Positions 9,884 to 19,398 are shown, numbered from the stretch's first letter. The stretch is DNA of 64,000 nt from G047528255 sp047528255 (GCA_047528255.1 CP180024.1:1364001-1428000); one strand, 5' to 3'. Program-made: numbers and translations. Notes: generated by a model not told the origin, from the letters alone.

Positions 9884-11140
9884 TAAGGAGGTTAAAAAAT
9901 TGCAAATCAATATATTATTTCGTATATTTGGAGTATGAAATAAAAAAAATTCGGATCTATGCTCAGGCACCGCACAAATAAGCTTTAGTGAACTATATAT
10001 GTAACGTTCTACCAGAAGGAGTGAGTTTTTCAAAAGATTAAACACCTTGATCCATTGGGAATGGGATGGAAAAAGAAATAAGAAAAACATATCAAAAAGG
10101 TCAGGGAATAAAAGGCTAACACAGTTTACAGTGGAATATCGTTATTTAAGATGACGCTTTTGAGTCACTGGTATGATCTCAGTGATGTAGGAACGGAATA
10201 ATTGGTGAAAGAAACCTTGAGCTGCATGCGCTTTTGTGTTTTTCGATTGGAAGATCAGATTTCAGATCATACGACTCTATGCAGAGTTTGCAATGAAATA
10301 GTAGCCAAAAAGGTATAGGGGATCTTACTGAAAAAGATCAATAAGAAATTAGAAAAACATCAGGTGATAGTTAAAACAGGAATGATAGTAGATGCTAGTA
10401 TTACAGTGAGCTCCATTTGCTCCAAATGGAGATCCTACCTACGTAGTGGAGGAATAGGAAGGAAGAGGGGAAAAAGCAAATCAGTCAAAGAAAAGTAAGG
10501 GTTAAAAAAAGAGACTCAATCAGGAGTAGGCCTCAAGGAAAATAGCTCAAGAAATCAGGTAACCTTTACTACGGATACAAGAAGCACATAGGGGGGGGGA
10601 TAAAAATAGAATGATACTAGCTATACATAGCGTAGCAACCAATGAGAATGATACTAGAGGGCTAAAGCTATTAATAAGTAAACTAGGATATAAACCAAGA
10701 GAAGTATATGCAGACAAAGGTTACCAAGTTCCAGTCAATCTGTCTTACTTTCATAGTCGAGGCATCAAATACCGTATACAGAAGAAAGCTTATAAGAATC
10801 GGCTTTTAAGTAGGATAACTATATTAATATAATTAGTGAGTACTCCCCGATGGGTAGTAGAACGTATTTTTGGTAGTATAAAGCGTTGGTTTGGATCAGG
10901 AAAGACTCGTTACAAAGAATTAGCGCGTGTACATGCCCAGCCTCTTATGGAGGCTATGGCGCATAATTTGTATCGTTCCCTTAGCATTTTTATGCTCTTC
11001 CCATAAAGTATGGATATAATTAATTATTTTATAATCAACAATTTTCGAATACAAGTGTGAAAGACTAAATCTAGATCGTCTCTAACGAGACTATTTAGGA
11101 GGCTGAATAAATGTAATCCACCATTAGCATAACTGTCTCA
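9884..11140 (+). mobile_element. Degenerate IS5-like copy 4
   Basis: Nearly complete plus-strand copy, lacking about 15 bp of its left tip and ending in AACTGTCTCA. The transposase is broken into short frames; 10611-10832 keeps the second catalytic Asp (VYADKGYQVP). The G tract at 10590 has nine G's. Its inward promoter is one of the better preserved. Confidence 0.9.
9900..9930 (+). promoter_or_regulatory. Inward promoter in the IS left end
   Basis: TTG (9900-9902), 20 bp spacer, then TATATTTG (9923-9930), matching the Bacteroidetes -33/-7 architecture and reading into the transposase. Equivalent positions in other copies read TCTATTTG or TATATTTG. This implies the IS arrived with host-type transcription signals. 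Confidence 0.5.
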
Positions 11141-11350
11141 AATCTTATTTGTGCGGTTCTCCTGAGCATAGAGCTGAATTTTTTTTATTTTCTACTCGAA
11201 ATAGACGAAATAATATATTGATGTTACAAACATTTTAACATCTTTCTCTCATGAACGTTCTCATGATGTGAAATACTAAAATGACATGGCTTCAATGAAA
11301 CCATCTAGGAATCTGAATAAACGTAATCTACCATTAGCACAATGGTCTAG
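11141..11350. mobile_element. IS5-like left-end and right-end fragments
   Basis: Minus-strand left end (11141-11262, ending CATGAACGTTCTCA) joined directly to a plus-strand right end (11263-11350, ending ACAATGGTCT). Together with the right-end piece at 9772 it leaves a block with right-type termini on both outer sides. Confidence 0.8.
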
Positions 11351-11517
11351 AATTTTAAAAATTAATTTTAATAAGCTGGATCAGCTTGAAAATAAGTAGT
11401 CCTATAGCCTAGTGAGTGATTTCATTTATCTGAATTTCCCACATATTAAAAATATCGAAATCGTTTCAAAAAGTGGAAAAGTTTTAGTTTAATTTTTTTT
11501 ATTCTGTGAAATAAGCA
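11351..11517. other. AT-rich spacer before the ribosomal operon
   Basis: No coding remnant seen. It contains a perfect inverted repeat AAGCTG-GAT-CAGCTT at 11373-11387 without a T tract after it on the plus strand. It could be a weak minus-strand terminator or an operator; neither is supported further. Confidence 0.3.
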
Positions 11518-11525
11518 TAAATTTG
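11518..11525 (+). promoter_or_regulatory. Probable promoter of the rpsL ribosomal operon
   Basis: TAAATTTG is a perfect TAnnTTTG -7 box, with T-rich sequence at -33. It lies 39 bp before the rpsL ATG. It is the only good candidate between the IS block and the cluster, which then runs with short gaps to rplQ. Confidence 0.5.
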
Positions 11526-11564
11526 CCCCGCGTTTGTCAATCTATAATTTTATTAATTAGAGTC

Positions 11565-11978
11565 ATGCCTACTATATTACAACTCATCAGACAAGCTAGA
11601 TCTACTGCTAGTAAAAATAGAAAGTCCTCTGTTTTGGATTCTTCTCCTCAACGAAAAGGTGTCTGTATCCGTGTTTACACTACTACACCTAAGAAGCCTA
11701 ACTCTGCCCTACGTAAAGTTGCTCGCGTTCGTTTGACTAACGGTAAGGAGGTTATTGCCTACATTCGTGGTGAAGGGCATAACCTTCAAGAGCATTCTAT
11801 CGTATTGGTGGCAGGAGGAAAGATAGCTCGAGATTTGCCCGGTGTTCGCTGCCATATCGTACGTGGAGCTCGAGATACTGCAGGTGTCAATGGACGTATG
11901 CAAAGTAGGAGTTTGTATGGTGTCAAACGTCCTAAAGATAAAAACAAGAATAAAAAACAATCAATTTCTTTAACCTAA
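11565..11978 (+). CDS. rpsL: 30S ribosomal protein S12
   Basis: uS12 sits at the decoding centre. I take the ATG at 11565 (MPTILQLIRQARS), since the upstream in-frame extension does not match the family. 137 residues. The streptomycin loop TPKKPNSALRK is conserved. The second functional loop reads GGKIARDLPGVR, whereas the usual form is GGRVKDLPGVR: one residue is inserted and Arg takes the place of the lysine at E. coli position 87/88. The C-terminus ends in a short Lys/Asn-rich tail. First gene of the ribosomal cluster. Confidence 0.97.
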   Translation: MPTILQLIRQARSTASKNRKSSVLDSSPQRKGVCIRVYTTTPKKPNSALRKVARVRLTNGKEVIAYIRGEGHNLQEHSIVLVAGGKIARDLPGVRCHIVRGARDTAGVNGRMQSRSLYGVKRPKDKNKNKKQSISLT

Positions 11979-11982
11979 AGCC

Positions 11983-12483
11983 ATGAGGAAAGCCAAAGCG
12001 CAAAGAAGGTTATATCTACCCGATCCCAAATTCGGAGATCCCTTAGTCACCCGTTTTGTCAATCATATTATGAAGGATGGAAAAAAGACCAAGGCTTATG
12101 GGATATTTTATGATGCCATGAATGAAATAGAGCGACGTAAAGAAGATCCAGAAAAGTCTGCTTTGGAAGTCTGGAAAGAAGCGTTGAAGAATGTTATGCC
12201 TCACGTAGAGGTGAGGACTTTGCGTAGAGGTGGTACCAACATTCAAGTTCCTGTGGCTATAACTCCTAATGTAAAGCTTACTAAAGCAATAAAATTCCTG
12301 ATCGGATGTGCAAGGGAACGTAATGAAAAGACTATGTTCGGTAGATTAGCTGCAGAAACTTTAGCTGCATCAAAAGAAGAAGGTGCTGCTGTAAAAAAAC
12401 GGGAGAACATACACAAAATGGCCGAGGCTAATAAAGCATTTTCTCATCTTATGATTTCGAATCCATCATGGAAAAAGCCTTAA
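11983..12483 (+). CDS. rpsG: 30S ribosomal protein S7
   Basis: uS7 nucleates assembly of the 16S 3' major domain and contacts E-site tRNA. 166 residues, against about 158 in most Bacteroidetes. The family usually ends shortly after ANKAFSH; here it continues as LMISNPSWKKP. The extra codons overlap the first 16 nt of fusA, so the original stop appears lost and the frame reads into the next gene. The overlap may couple translation of S7 and EF-G. Starts 4 bp after rpsL. Confidence 0.96.
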   Translation: MRKAKAQRRLYLPDPKFGDPLVTRFVNHIMKDGKKTKAYGIFYDAMNEIERRKEDPEKSALEVWKEALKNVMPHVEVRTLRRGGTNIQVPVAITPNVKLTKAIKFLIGCARERNEKTMFGRLAAETLAASKEEGAAVKKRENIHKMAEANKAFSHLMISNPSWKKP

Positions 12484-14567
12484 AGTATACAAGGAATATA
12501 GGTATTGCTGCGCATATAGATGCTGGAAAGACAACTACTACCGAGCGTATTCTTTTTTATACCGGAATTACCCATAAAATCGGGGAGGTTCATGACGGAG
12601 CAGCTACAATGGACTGGATGGCTCAAGAACAAGAACGAGGGATTACCATTACTTCAGCTGCTACTCGTTGTGAGTGGCCGTACTGTGGACAAGAGTATCA
12701 AGTGAATATCATTGATACTCCCGGGCACGTGGATTTTACTGTAGAGGTAGAACGATCCCTACGTGTTTTGGATGGTATGGTAGCCTTATTTAGCGCGGTA
12801 GATGGTGTAGAGCCTCAGTCAGAGACCGTTTGGAGACAAGCAGATAAATATCGTGTGCCTCGCGTGGGATTTGTCAATAAAATGGATCGTCAAGGTTCTG
12901 ATTTTTTCGACGTTTGTCGTCAGGTTAAAGAAATGTTGGGAGGTAATCCTGTACCTTTGCAAGTACCTATCGGCAGCGAATCTGATTTCAAAGGTGTGGT
13001 AGATTTGATCACTAATAAATCTATGATCTGGAATGAAGATGATCATGGAATGACTTATAAAAAAGTTCCTATACCTGATTATTTGAAAGAAATAGTAACC
13101 GAATATCGCGGAAAGCTCATGGAATCCATTGCTGAGTACGATGACGTTCTTATGGAAAAATTTTTTGAAAACCCTGACGCCATTTCAGAAAACGAGATTA
13201 ACCAAACTTTGCGTAAAGCGACTATCGAGATGAAAGTCATTCCGATGTTGTGTGGATCTTCTTTTAGAAATAAAGGAGTACAAGGTATGTTGGATGCTGT
13301 TTGTTTGTATTTGCCTTCCCCTCTAGATGTAGAGGATATCGTAGGAGTAAATCCAAATAATGACCAGGAAGCAAAACGAAAGCCTGAAGAAAATGAACCT
13401 TTCAGCGCTCTGGCTTTTAAAATCGCTACAGATCCTTTTGTTGGTCGTTTGGCCTTCATTCGTGTATATTCAGGAACTTTGAATGCAGGTTCTTACGTTT
13501 CTAATACACGTTCCGGTGATAAAGAGCGTATTTCACGTATTTATCAGATGCATGCCAATAAGCAAAATCCTATTGATAAGATCAAAGCAGGAGACATTGG
13601 AGCCGTAGTGGGATTCAAGGATATCAAGACAGGAGATACTTTATGTGATGAGAAACAACCTATCGTGTTGGAGAGTATATCATTTCCCGAGCCTGTGATC
13701 GGCTTGGCTGTTGAACCGAAATCCAAAGCAGATCTTGACAAAATGGGATTGGCTCTATCCAAGTTGGTAGAAGAAGATCCTACTTTCCAAGTGCGTACTG
13801 ATGAAGCTACAGGGCAAACTATTATTTCCGGTATGGGAGAGCTTCACTTAGAGATCATCGTAGATCGTATGAATAGAGAATTCAAGGTAGAATTGAATCA
13901 AGGACAGCCTCAAATAGAGTATAAGGAAGCATTAACTTCCACCATACAACACAGGGAAGTTTATAAAAAACAAACGGGAGGCCGTGGTAAATTTGCCGAT
14001 ATTATATTCAAGTTAGGACCTGTTGATGAAGGTAAAGTAGGCCTTGATTTTGTCAATGAAGTTAAAGGCGGTAATATCCCTAAAGAATTTATCCCTTCCG
14101 TAGAAAAAGGGTTCAAAGAATCCATGAAGAATGGCCCTTTGGCCGGTTACGAAATCGATGCGATGAAAATAACCCTTATGGATGGATCTTATCACCATGT
14201 GGACTCCGATCAATTGTCTTTCGAATTGGCAGCCAAGGCCGGGTTCAGAGAAGCAGCGAAAAGAGCTAAGCCTGTGTTTTTAGAGCCTATGATGAAACTA
14301 GAAGTAGTTACTCCGGAGGAGTATATGGGGGATATTGTAGGAGATCTCAACCGTCGTAGAGGTATAATACAAGGTATGGATGATCGCAATAATTCTAAAA
14401 TCATTAAAGCCACGGTTCCTTTAGCAGAAATGTTCGGTTACGTAACTACTTTACGTACGTTATCTTCAGGTAGAGCCGTCTCATCCATGGAGTTTTCTCA
14501 CTATGAAGCAGCCCCTTCCAATGTAGCTGAAGCTGTTATAGCTAAAGTAAAAGGAGTCAAGATTTAA
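12468..14567 (+). CDS. fusA: Elongation factor G
   Basis: Translocation GTPase. 699 residues, full length. Visible: P-loop AHIDAGKTTT (residues 15-24), switch I RGITITSAAT, G3 DTPGHVDF, G4 NKMD, then the domain II-V sequence including GMGELHLEI and SSGRAVSSMEF. The start MEKALKYTRNIGI fits the family, and it places the ATG inside the end of rpsG. In Bacteroidetes the str and S10 operons are joined, as here, so fusA is followed directly by rpsJ; tuf is elsewhere. Confidence 0.98.
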   Translation: MEKALKYTRNIGIAAHIDAGKTTTTERILFYTGITHKIGEVHDGAATMDWMAQEQERGITITSAATRCEWPYCGQEYQVNIIDTPGHVDFTVEVERSLRVLDGMVALFSAVDGVEPQSETVWRQADKYRVPRVGFVNKMDRQGSDFFDVCRQVKEMLGGNPVPLQVPIGSESDFKGVVDLITNKSMIWNEDDHGMTYKKVPIPDYLKEIVTEYRGKLMESIAEYDDVLMEKFFENPDAISENEINQTLRKATIEMKVIPMLCGSSFRNKGVQGMLDAVCLYLPSPLDVEDIVGVNPNNDQEAKRKPEENEPFSALAFKIATDPFVGRLAFIRVYSGTLNAGSYVSNTRSGDKERISRIYQMHANKQNPIDKIKAGDIGAVVGFKDIKTGDTLCDEKQPIVLESISFPEPVIGLAVEPKSKADLDKMGLALSKLVEEDPTFQVRTDEATGQTIISGMGELHLEIIVDRMNREFKVELNQGQPQIEYKEALTSTIQHREVYKKQTGGRGKFADIIFKLGPVDEGKVGLDFVNEVKGGNIPKEFIPSVEKGFKESMKNGPLAGYEIDAMKITLMDGSYHHVDSDQLSFELAAKAGFREAAKRAKPVFLEPMMKLEVVTPEEYMGDIVGDLNRRRGIIQGMDDRNNSKIIKATVPLAEMFGYVTTLRTLSSGRAVSSMEFSHYEAAPSNVAEAVIAKVKGVKI

Positions 14568-14584
14568 ATTAATTGGTGTCGAAT

Positions 14585-14890
14585 ATGAGCCAGAAGATCA
14601 GAGTAAAATTAAAATCTTACGAACACGCTTTGTTGGATAGATATACGGCGGAAATCGTAAAAGCAGTTATTTCTACCAAGGCTGTAGTAAAAGGCGTGAT
14701 ACCTCTACCTACCAAGAAGAGGGTAGATACTGTGCTACGGTCGCCACACGTGCATAAAAAATCACGAGATCAATATGAGTTACTTATACATGTTCGTGTC
14801 GTAGATATATTCAATGCTTCTTCCAAAACTGTAGAGGTCTTGGTGGGGCTTAATTTCCCCAGCGGGATTGAAATAGAAATGAAGACCTAG
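14585..14890 (+). CDS. rpsJ: 30S ribosomal protein S10
   Basis: uS10 is part of the 30S head and, as NusE, of antitermination complexes. I use the ATG at 14585 (MSQKIRVKLKSYEH); the longer frame from 14573 adds four unmatched residues. 101 residues, usual length. The long ribosome-binding loop LPTKKRVDTVLRSPHVHKKS is intact. 17 bp after fusA. Confidence 0.96.
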   Translation: MSQKIRVKLKSYEHALLDRYTAEIVKAVISTKAVVKGVIPLPTKKRVDTVLRSPHVHKKSRDQYELLIHVRVVDIFNASSKTVEVLVGLNFPSGIEIEMKT

Positions 14891-14925
14891 GTGGAGCAAT
14901 TCTCGAAATGTAATATTTAATTCTC

Positions 14926-15552
14926 ATGTCAGGTATCATAGGAAAATATATTGGTATGACCAGTCTCTTTGACGAAAGTGGTAAAAATATTCCCTGTTCT
15001 GTCATAGAAGCAGGGCCTTGTGCAGTGCTTCAGATAAAAACCTTGGAAAATGATGGTTATTCTTCTGTTCAGTTAGGGTTTGATGAAAAAAAAGAAAAAA
15101 AGACAACCAAAGCTCTGCAAGGTCATTTTAAAAAGGCAGGTGTTTCGCCCAAGAAAAAATTAGTGGAGTTTTATGGTGATTTTATTAATGGTCTCAAATT
15201 AGGTGATCAAATAACGGTGAATCTTTTCAATGAAGGAGAATTTGTTGATATCACAGGAATTTCCAAAGGAAAAGGATTTCAAGGTGTTGTAAAACGTCAC
15301 GGATTCTCCGGTGTAGGGCAAAGTACTCATGGTCAGCATAATCGTTTAAGATCTCCCGGATCTATAGGGGCAGGATCGGATCCGTCTCGAGTATTCAAGG
15401 GGACACGTATGGCAGGAAAAATGGGTAACGTTCAAGTCATTATTCAAAATCTCAGAGTATTAAAAGTAGATTCAGAGAAGAATCTTTTGGTTGTAAAAGG
15501 TGCAGTCCCCGGTCCTAAAAATTCATATCTAATCATCAGGAGATGGAAGTAA
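14926..15552 (+). CDS. rplC: 50S ribosomal protein L3
   Basis: uL3 is an early-assembly protein whose central extension reaches the peptidyl transferase centre. 208 residues, normal for Bacteroidetes. The conserved core GKGFQGVVKRHGFSG and the extension GSIGAGSDPSRVFKGTRMAG are present. Its last 10 nt overlap the start of rplD. Confidence 0.97.
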   Translation: MSGIIGKYIGMTSLFDESGKNIPCSVIEAGPCAVLQIKTLENDGYSSVQLGFDEKKEKKTTKALQGHFKKAGVSPKKKLVEFYGDFINGLKLGDQITVNLFNEGEFVDITGISKGKGFQGVVKRHGFSGVGQSTHGQHNRLRSPGSIGAGSDPSRVFKGTRMAGKMGNVQVIIQNLRVLKVDSEKNLLVVKGAVPGPKNSYLIIRRWK

Positions 15553-16172
15553 TAATATTTGATGTCAAAGGAAAAGAAACAGGACGTAGTCTAATCTTAG
15601 ATAAAGATATTTTCGGTGTAACCTCTAAAGATCATGTTGTATATCTAGAAATCAAACGATATTTGGCTGCACAACGTCAAGGAACACATAAAACCAAAGA
15701 GCGTAGTGAGCTTTCCGGTAGTACGCGTAAACTGCAACGTCAGAAAGGTACTGGTAACTCAAGGAAGGGAGATATAAATAGTCCTTTACTAAAGGGTGGA
15801 GCAAGGGTATTTGGCCCACATCCCAGAGATTATCAATTTAAATTAAATAAATCTCTTAAAAAATTGGCTAAACGTTCGATCTTAAGTCAGAAGCTCAAGG
15901 ACAGCCAATTAAAAATAGTGGAAGATTTTACTTTCGACTTTCCCAAGACTAAAGACCTTTTGGGAGTTGCTAAATCTTTAGATTTGGCCGATAAAAAGGC
16001 TTTAATTATCCTAGGCAAACTAAATAAAAGTCTATATTTGTCGTCCCGAAACCTACAGGGGGTAAAAGTTATAACTACCGATGAATTGAGTAGTTATGAT
16101 CTTTTAGATGCATCTTATGTGATTTTTTTGGAAAGCGCTGTAGAAAAAATACAGAAAAACTTAAAAAGTTAA
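15543..16172 (+). CDS. rplD: 50S ribosomal protein L4
   Basis: uL4 lines the nascent-chain exit tunnel. 209 residues. The extended tunnel loop is visible (LSGSTRKLQRQKGTGNSRKG, then KGGARVFGPHPRDY). In gamma-proteobacteria L4 autoregulates the S10 operon, but nothing here shows that for this lineage. The ATG lies 10 nt inside rplC, consistent with translational coupling. Confidence 0.97.
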   Translation: MEVIIFDVKGKETGRSLILDKDIFGVTSKDHVVYLEIKRYLAAQRQGTHKTKERSELSGSTRKLQRQKGTGNSRKGDINSPLLKGGARVFGPHPRDYQFKLNKSLKKLAKRSILSQKLKDSQLKIVEDFTFDFPKTKDLLGVAKSLDLADKKALIILGKLNKSLYLSSRNLQGVKVITTDELSSYDLLDASYVIFLESAVEKIQKNLKS

Positions 16173-16179
16173 GCAAGTC

Positions 16180-16470
16180 ATGGGTATATTAATAAAGCCA
16201 TTGATTACGGAAAAAGCTACCGAAGATAGCAAGTTAAGGAGCTGTTATAGTTTTTTGGTTAACCCTAAGTCTAACAAAATAGAAATTAAAAATGAAGTGG
16301 TTCGTTTTTATGGTGTTACAGTTAAGGATATAAGGACAATGGTATGTAATCCTAAAAAGAAAGTTCATTTTAGAAAAAAAGCTTGGGTTATGGGACGAGG
16401 TGATAAAACAAAAAAAGCTATTGTAGAATTAGAAGCAGGTCAAACGATTAATTTGTTCAGTAACAATTAA
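16180..16470 (+). CDS. rplW: 50S ribosomal protein L23
   Basis: uL23 sits at the tunnel exit, where trigger factor and SRP dock. 96 residues. The start (MGILIKPLITEKATE) and the beta-rich RNA-binding part VRFYGVTVKDIRTM are typical. 7 bp after rplD and 5 bp before rplB. Confidence 0.96.
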   Translation: MGILIKPLITEKATEDSKLRSCYSFLVNPKSNKIEIKNEVVRFYGVTVKDIRTMVCNPKKKVHFRKKAWVMGRGDKTKKAIVELEAGQTINLFSNN

Positions 16471-16475
16471 GAATC

Positions 16476-17300
16476 ATGTCAATAAGAGCATTAAAACCCA
16501 CTACTCCAAGTCAACGATTTAAGATCGAAAATAGTTTTGAAGAACTCACTACCTCTTCTCCTGAAAAGATGTTGATAGTAGGTAAGCATAAATCTGGAGG
16601 TAGAAATAATCGTGGTAAGATGACTATGCGATATATAGGAGGAGGTCATAAAAAAAAGTATAGAATTATCGATTATAAAAGAGATAAATTCGAAATCCCT
16701 GCTAAAGTAAAGGCTATAGAATACGATCCTAATAGATCTTCTTTCATTGCCTTACTTCATTATGTAGATGGTGAAAAACGTTATATCATAGCCCAGAATG
16801 GTCTTAAGGTAGGTCAAGAAGTAATCTCAGGAAATAAGGTAGCTCCTAACTTAGGTAATTCTATGTATATCAGAGATATCCCGTTGGGTACACTTATCTC
16901 TTGCATAGAGCTAAGCTCTGGAAAAGGAGCTGTTATGGCTCGGAGTGCAGGATCTTATGCACAACTGCTTGCTAAAGATAGAAAATATGCCACGGTAAAA
17001 TTGCCTTCAGGAGAAACTCGTATGATTCTACTAACTTGTATGGCTACCGTAGGTACAGTTTCCAATTCCGATCATCAGTTGGAGATATCAGGTAAAGCCG
17101 GAAGAAATCGTTGGCTGGGAAGAAGACCACGTACAAGAGGAGTAGCTATGAACCCGGTAGATCACCCTATGGGAGGTGGTGAGGGTAGAGCTTCAGGAGG
17201 ACATCCTAGAACCAGAAAAGGTTTTCCTTCTAAAGGATTTAAAACAAGGTCTCAAAAAAAAGTATCCAATCAATATATTATAGAACGCAGGAAAAAATAA
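16476..17300 (+). CDS. rplB: 50S ribosomal protein L2
   Basis: uL2 is needed for subunit joining and peptidyl transfer. 274 residues, full length. GRNNRGKMTMRYIGGGHKKK near the N-terminus and the C-terminal AMNPVDHPMGGGEGR, with the conserved histidine close to the peptidyl transferase centre, are intact. 9 bp before rpsS. Confidence 0.97.
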   Translation: MSIRALKPTTPSQRFKIENSFEELTTSSPEKMLIVGKHKSGGRNNRGKMTMRYIGGGHKKKYRIIDYKRDKFEIPAKVKAIEYDPNRSSFIALLHYVDGEKRYIIAQNGLKVGQEVISGNKVAPNLGNSMYIRDIPLGTLISCIELSSGKGAVMARSAGSYAQLLAKDRKYATVKLPSGETRMILLTCMATVGTVSNSDHQLEISGKAGRNRWLGRRPRTRGVAMNPVDHPMGGGEGRASGGHPRTRKGFPSKGFKTRSQKKVSNQYIIERRKK

Positions 17301-17309
17301 TTATAGTCT

Positions 17310-17576
17310 ATGTCTCGCTCATTAAAGAAAGGTCCATATGTATACTATAAGCTGCTCATTAAAGTTCTTGTAGGTAAAAAGGTAGTGATTAAGACTTGGT
17401 CAAGAGCCTCTGTGATAACACCTGATTTTGTAGGGTGGACTTTTGCTGTACATAATGGGAAACAACACATCCCGGTATATATAACTGAAAATATGGTAGG
17501 TCATAAACTAGGTGAGTTTGCCCCTACACGTGTATTTCGAGGACATGCAGGTTCTAAGAACAAAGGAAAGAAGTAA
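17310..17576 (+). CDS. rpsS: 30S ribosomal protein S19
   Basis: uS19 is in the 30S head near the A-site finger and S13. 88 residues. Conserved SRSLKKGPYV and GHKLGEFAPTRVFRGHAG are visible. 13 bp before rplV. Confidence 0.96.
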   Translation: MSRSLKKGPYVYYKLLIKVLVGKKVVIKTWSRASVITPDFVGWTFAVHNGKQHIPVYITENMVGHKLGEFAPTRVFRGHAGSKNKGKK

Positions 17577-17589
17577 AGATTAATTCATC

Positions 17590-17997
17590 ATGGGATCAAG
17601 AAAAAGAATTAGTTCTGAGCATTTTAAGAAGGTTAAAAAGCAAGAGGTATCCGCTTCTTTGCAGGGGCACTTCTCATCGCCACGTAAAATGCGTTTGATG
17701 GTCGATCTTATTCGTAATATGAATGTTGATCGAGCTCTAGATGTCTTAAAATACAGTAAAAAGCAAGTATCCAATTCACTTCATGATCTTTTATTGTCTT
17801 GTCTTGCTAATTGGCAATTAAAAAATCAAGATAAAGATATAGAAGAAGAAGGCTTGTACATAAGTTTGATCACTGTAGGTGACGGTCGTACTTTAAAGAG
17901 ATTGAGACCTGCTCCTCAAGGAAGGGGGCATAAGGTAAGGAAAAGATTTAATCACGTAAGAATTAATATAACAAGTAGAAACGTAGAAAACTATTAA
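17590..17997 (+). CDS. rplV: 50S ribosomal protein L22
   Basis: uL22 contributes the second half of the tunnel constriction. 135 residues. The globular part begins at SSPRKMRLMVDLIRN; the beta-hairpin that reaches the tunnel is DGRTLKRLRPAPQGRGHKVR. The start ATG at 17590 is the first in frame. 2 bp before rpsC. Confidence 0.96.
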   Translation: MGSRKRISSEHFKKVKKQEVSASLQGHFSSPRKMRLMVDLIRNMNVDRALDVLKYSKKQVSNSLHDLLLSCLANWQLKNQDKDIEEEGLYISLITVGDGRTLKRLRPAPQGRGHKVRKRFNHVRINITSRNVENY

Positions 17998-17999
17998 TA

Positions 18000-18752
18000 A
18001 TGGGACAGAAAACGAATCCAATTGCTAATCGTTTAGGCATTATTATGGGATGGCAGTCCAGCTGGTGTGGTGATTATAGTGGAAGAATTGAAGAGGATTA
18101 TCGTATCCGGAAATATATTGAGGCACGTCTTATTAAGGCTGGGCTATCTCGTGTCTATATAGAGCGTACATTAAGTTTTATAACAGTCACTCTCACTACG
18201 TCTCGTCCTGCTTTAGTTATAGGGAAAGGAGGAGATGAAGTTGATAAACTGAAAAATGAATTAAAAAAAATCACTAAGAAAGAAGTTCAGGTAAATATAA
18301 TGGAAATCAAGCGACCTGAACTTGATGCGCCTTTAATAGCTAAGGGTATAGCTCGTCAGGTGGAAAGCCGTGTTTTTTATAAAAAATCCATTAAACAAGC
18401 TATAATAGCAGCCATGCGTATGAACGCTGAAGGAATTAAAATTCAAGTATCTGGTCGGTTGAACGGCGCAGAAATGGCACGTACAGAATATTATAAGGAA
18501 GGAAGTATTTCTCTTTCTACTTTTCGAGTAGATATGGACTATGCTACAGCTGAAGCGCATACCGTTTCCGGAAGAATAGGAATCAAAGTGTGGATAAAGA
18601 AAGGAGAAGTTTATGGAACAAGGGATTTATCCCCGTTGTCCGGTTTGCAAAAAAAACAAAGAGGTCCTTCCAAAGTGGGAGGTTTTGTAAGACGTCGTAA
18701 TGATGGGGATGTTGATTCGAAAAAAAAGAATAATAGAAATCTCCACAATTGA
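18000..18752 (+). CDS. rpsC: 30S ribosomal protein S3
   Basis: uS3 forms part of the mRNA entry channel and helicase. 250 residues. A type-2 KH domain with the loop VIGKGGDEVDKLK (about residues 75-87) and the C-terminal domain (QVSGRLNGAEMARTEYYKEG) are visible. The basic tail after GGFVRRRNDG is Lys/Asn-rich and likely disordered. Confidence 0.97.
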   Translation: MGQKTNPIANRLGIIMGWQSSWCGDYSGRIEEDYRIRKYIEARLIKAGLSRVYIERTLSFITVTLTTSRPALVIGKGGDEVDKLKNELKKITKKEVQVNIMEIKRPELDAPLIAKGIARQVESRVFYKKSIKQAIIAAMRMNAEGIKIQVSGRLNGAEMARTEYYKEGSISLSTFRVDMDYATAEAHTVSGRIGIKVWIKKGEVYGTRDLSPLSGLQKKQRGPSKVGGFVRRRNDGDVDSKKKNNRNLHN

Positions 18753-18761
18753 TAGAAACTT

Positions 18762-19181
18762 ATGTTGCAGCCTAAAAGAACCAAATATAATAAACAGCAG
18801 AAGGGCCGAATGAAAGGTAATTCCACTAGAGGTACCGAATTAGCGTTTGGAAGCTTTGGTATTAAGACATTGGATTCATCTTGGATTACCGCACGTCAAA
18901 TAGAAGCCGCACGTATTGCTGCAACTCATTACATGAAAAGAGAAGGGCAGTTATGGATAAGAATCTTTCCCGATAAGCCGGCTACCAAAAAACCGCAAGA
19001 AGTACGTATGGGGAAAGGAAAAGGAGCTGTAGAGTATTGGGTAGCTGTAGTAAAATCCGGTCGTATGTTATTTGAAATAGATGGTGTTGGCCTGGATATA
19101 GCTCAGGAAGCTTTGCGCTTGGCAGCTCAGAAACTTCCAGTAAGAACTAGATTCATTGTAACTAATGATTTAAAATTTTAA
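18762..19181 (+). CDS. rplP: 50S ribosomal protein L16
   Basis: uL16 helps position A-site tRNA. 139 residues. MLQPKRTKYNKQQKGRMKGN at the start, RQIEAARIAATHYMKREGQL and the Arg-rich IRIFPDKPATKKP loop are typical. 9 bp after rpsC and 10 bp before rpmC. Confidence 0.96.
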   Translation: MLQPKRTKYNKQQKGRMKGNSTRGTELAFGSFGIKTLDSSWITARQIEAARIAATHYMKREGQLWIRIFPDKPATKKPQEVRMGKGKGAVEYWVAVVKSGRMLFEIDGVGLDIAQEALRLAAQKLPVRTRFIVTNDLKF

Positions 19182-19191
19182 TTCTTTGAAT

Positions 19192-19383
19192 ATGATAGTA
19201 TCTAAAATTAGGGAACTTTCTATTCAGGAAATCCGAGAAACATTGAAAGTTCAAAAGGAGGAATACCAAAAAATGAAGTTTAATCACGGGATTATATCTT
19301 TAAAAACACCTATTGAACTTAGACATATTAGAAAAAATATTGCTCGTCTTGCAACCATTTTACGTGAAAAAAGCACTGAGTAG
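19192..19383 (+). CDS. rpmC: 50S ribosomal protein L29
   Basis: uL29 lies beside L23 at the tunnel exit. 63 residues from the ATG at 19192; an in-frame TTG two codons earlier is less likely. The helical hairpin has the usual LRHIRKNIARLATILREK end. Confidence 0.93.
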   Translation: MIVSKIRELSIQEIRETLKVQKEEYQKMKFNHGIISLKTPIELRHIRKNIARLATILREKSTE

Positions 19384-19398
19384 TTGATCCTATTTGTT

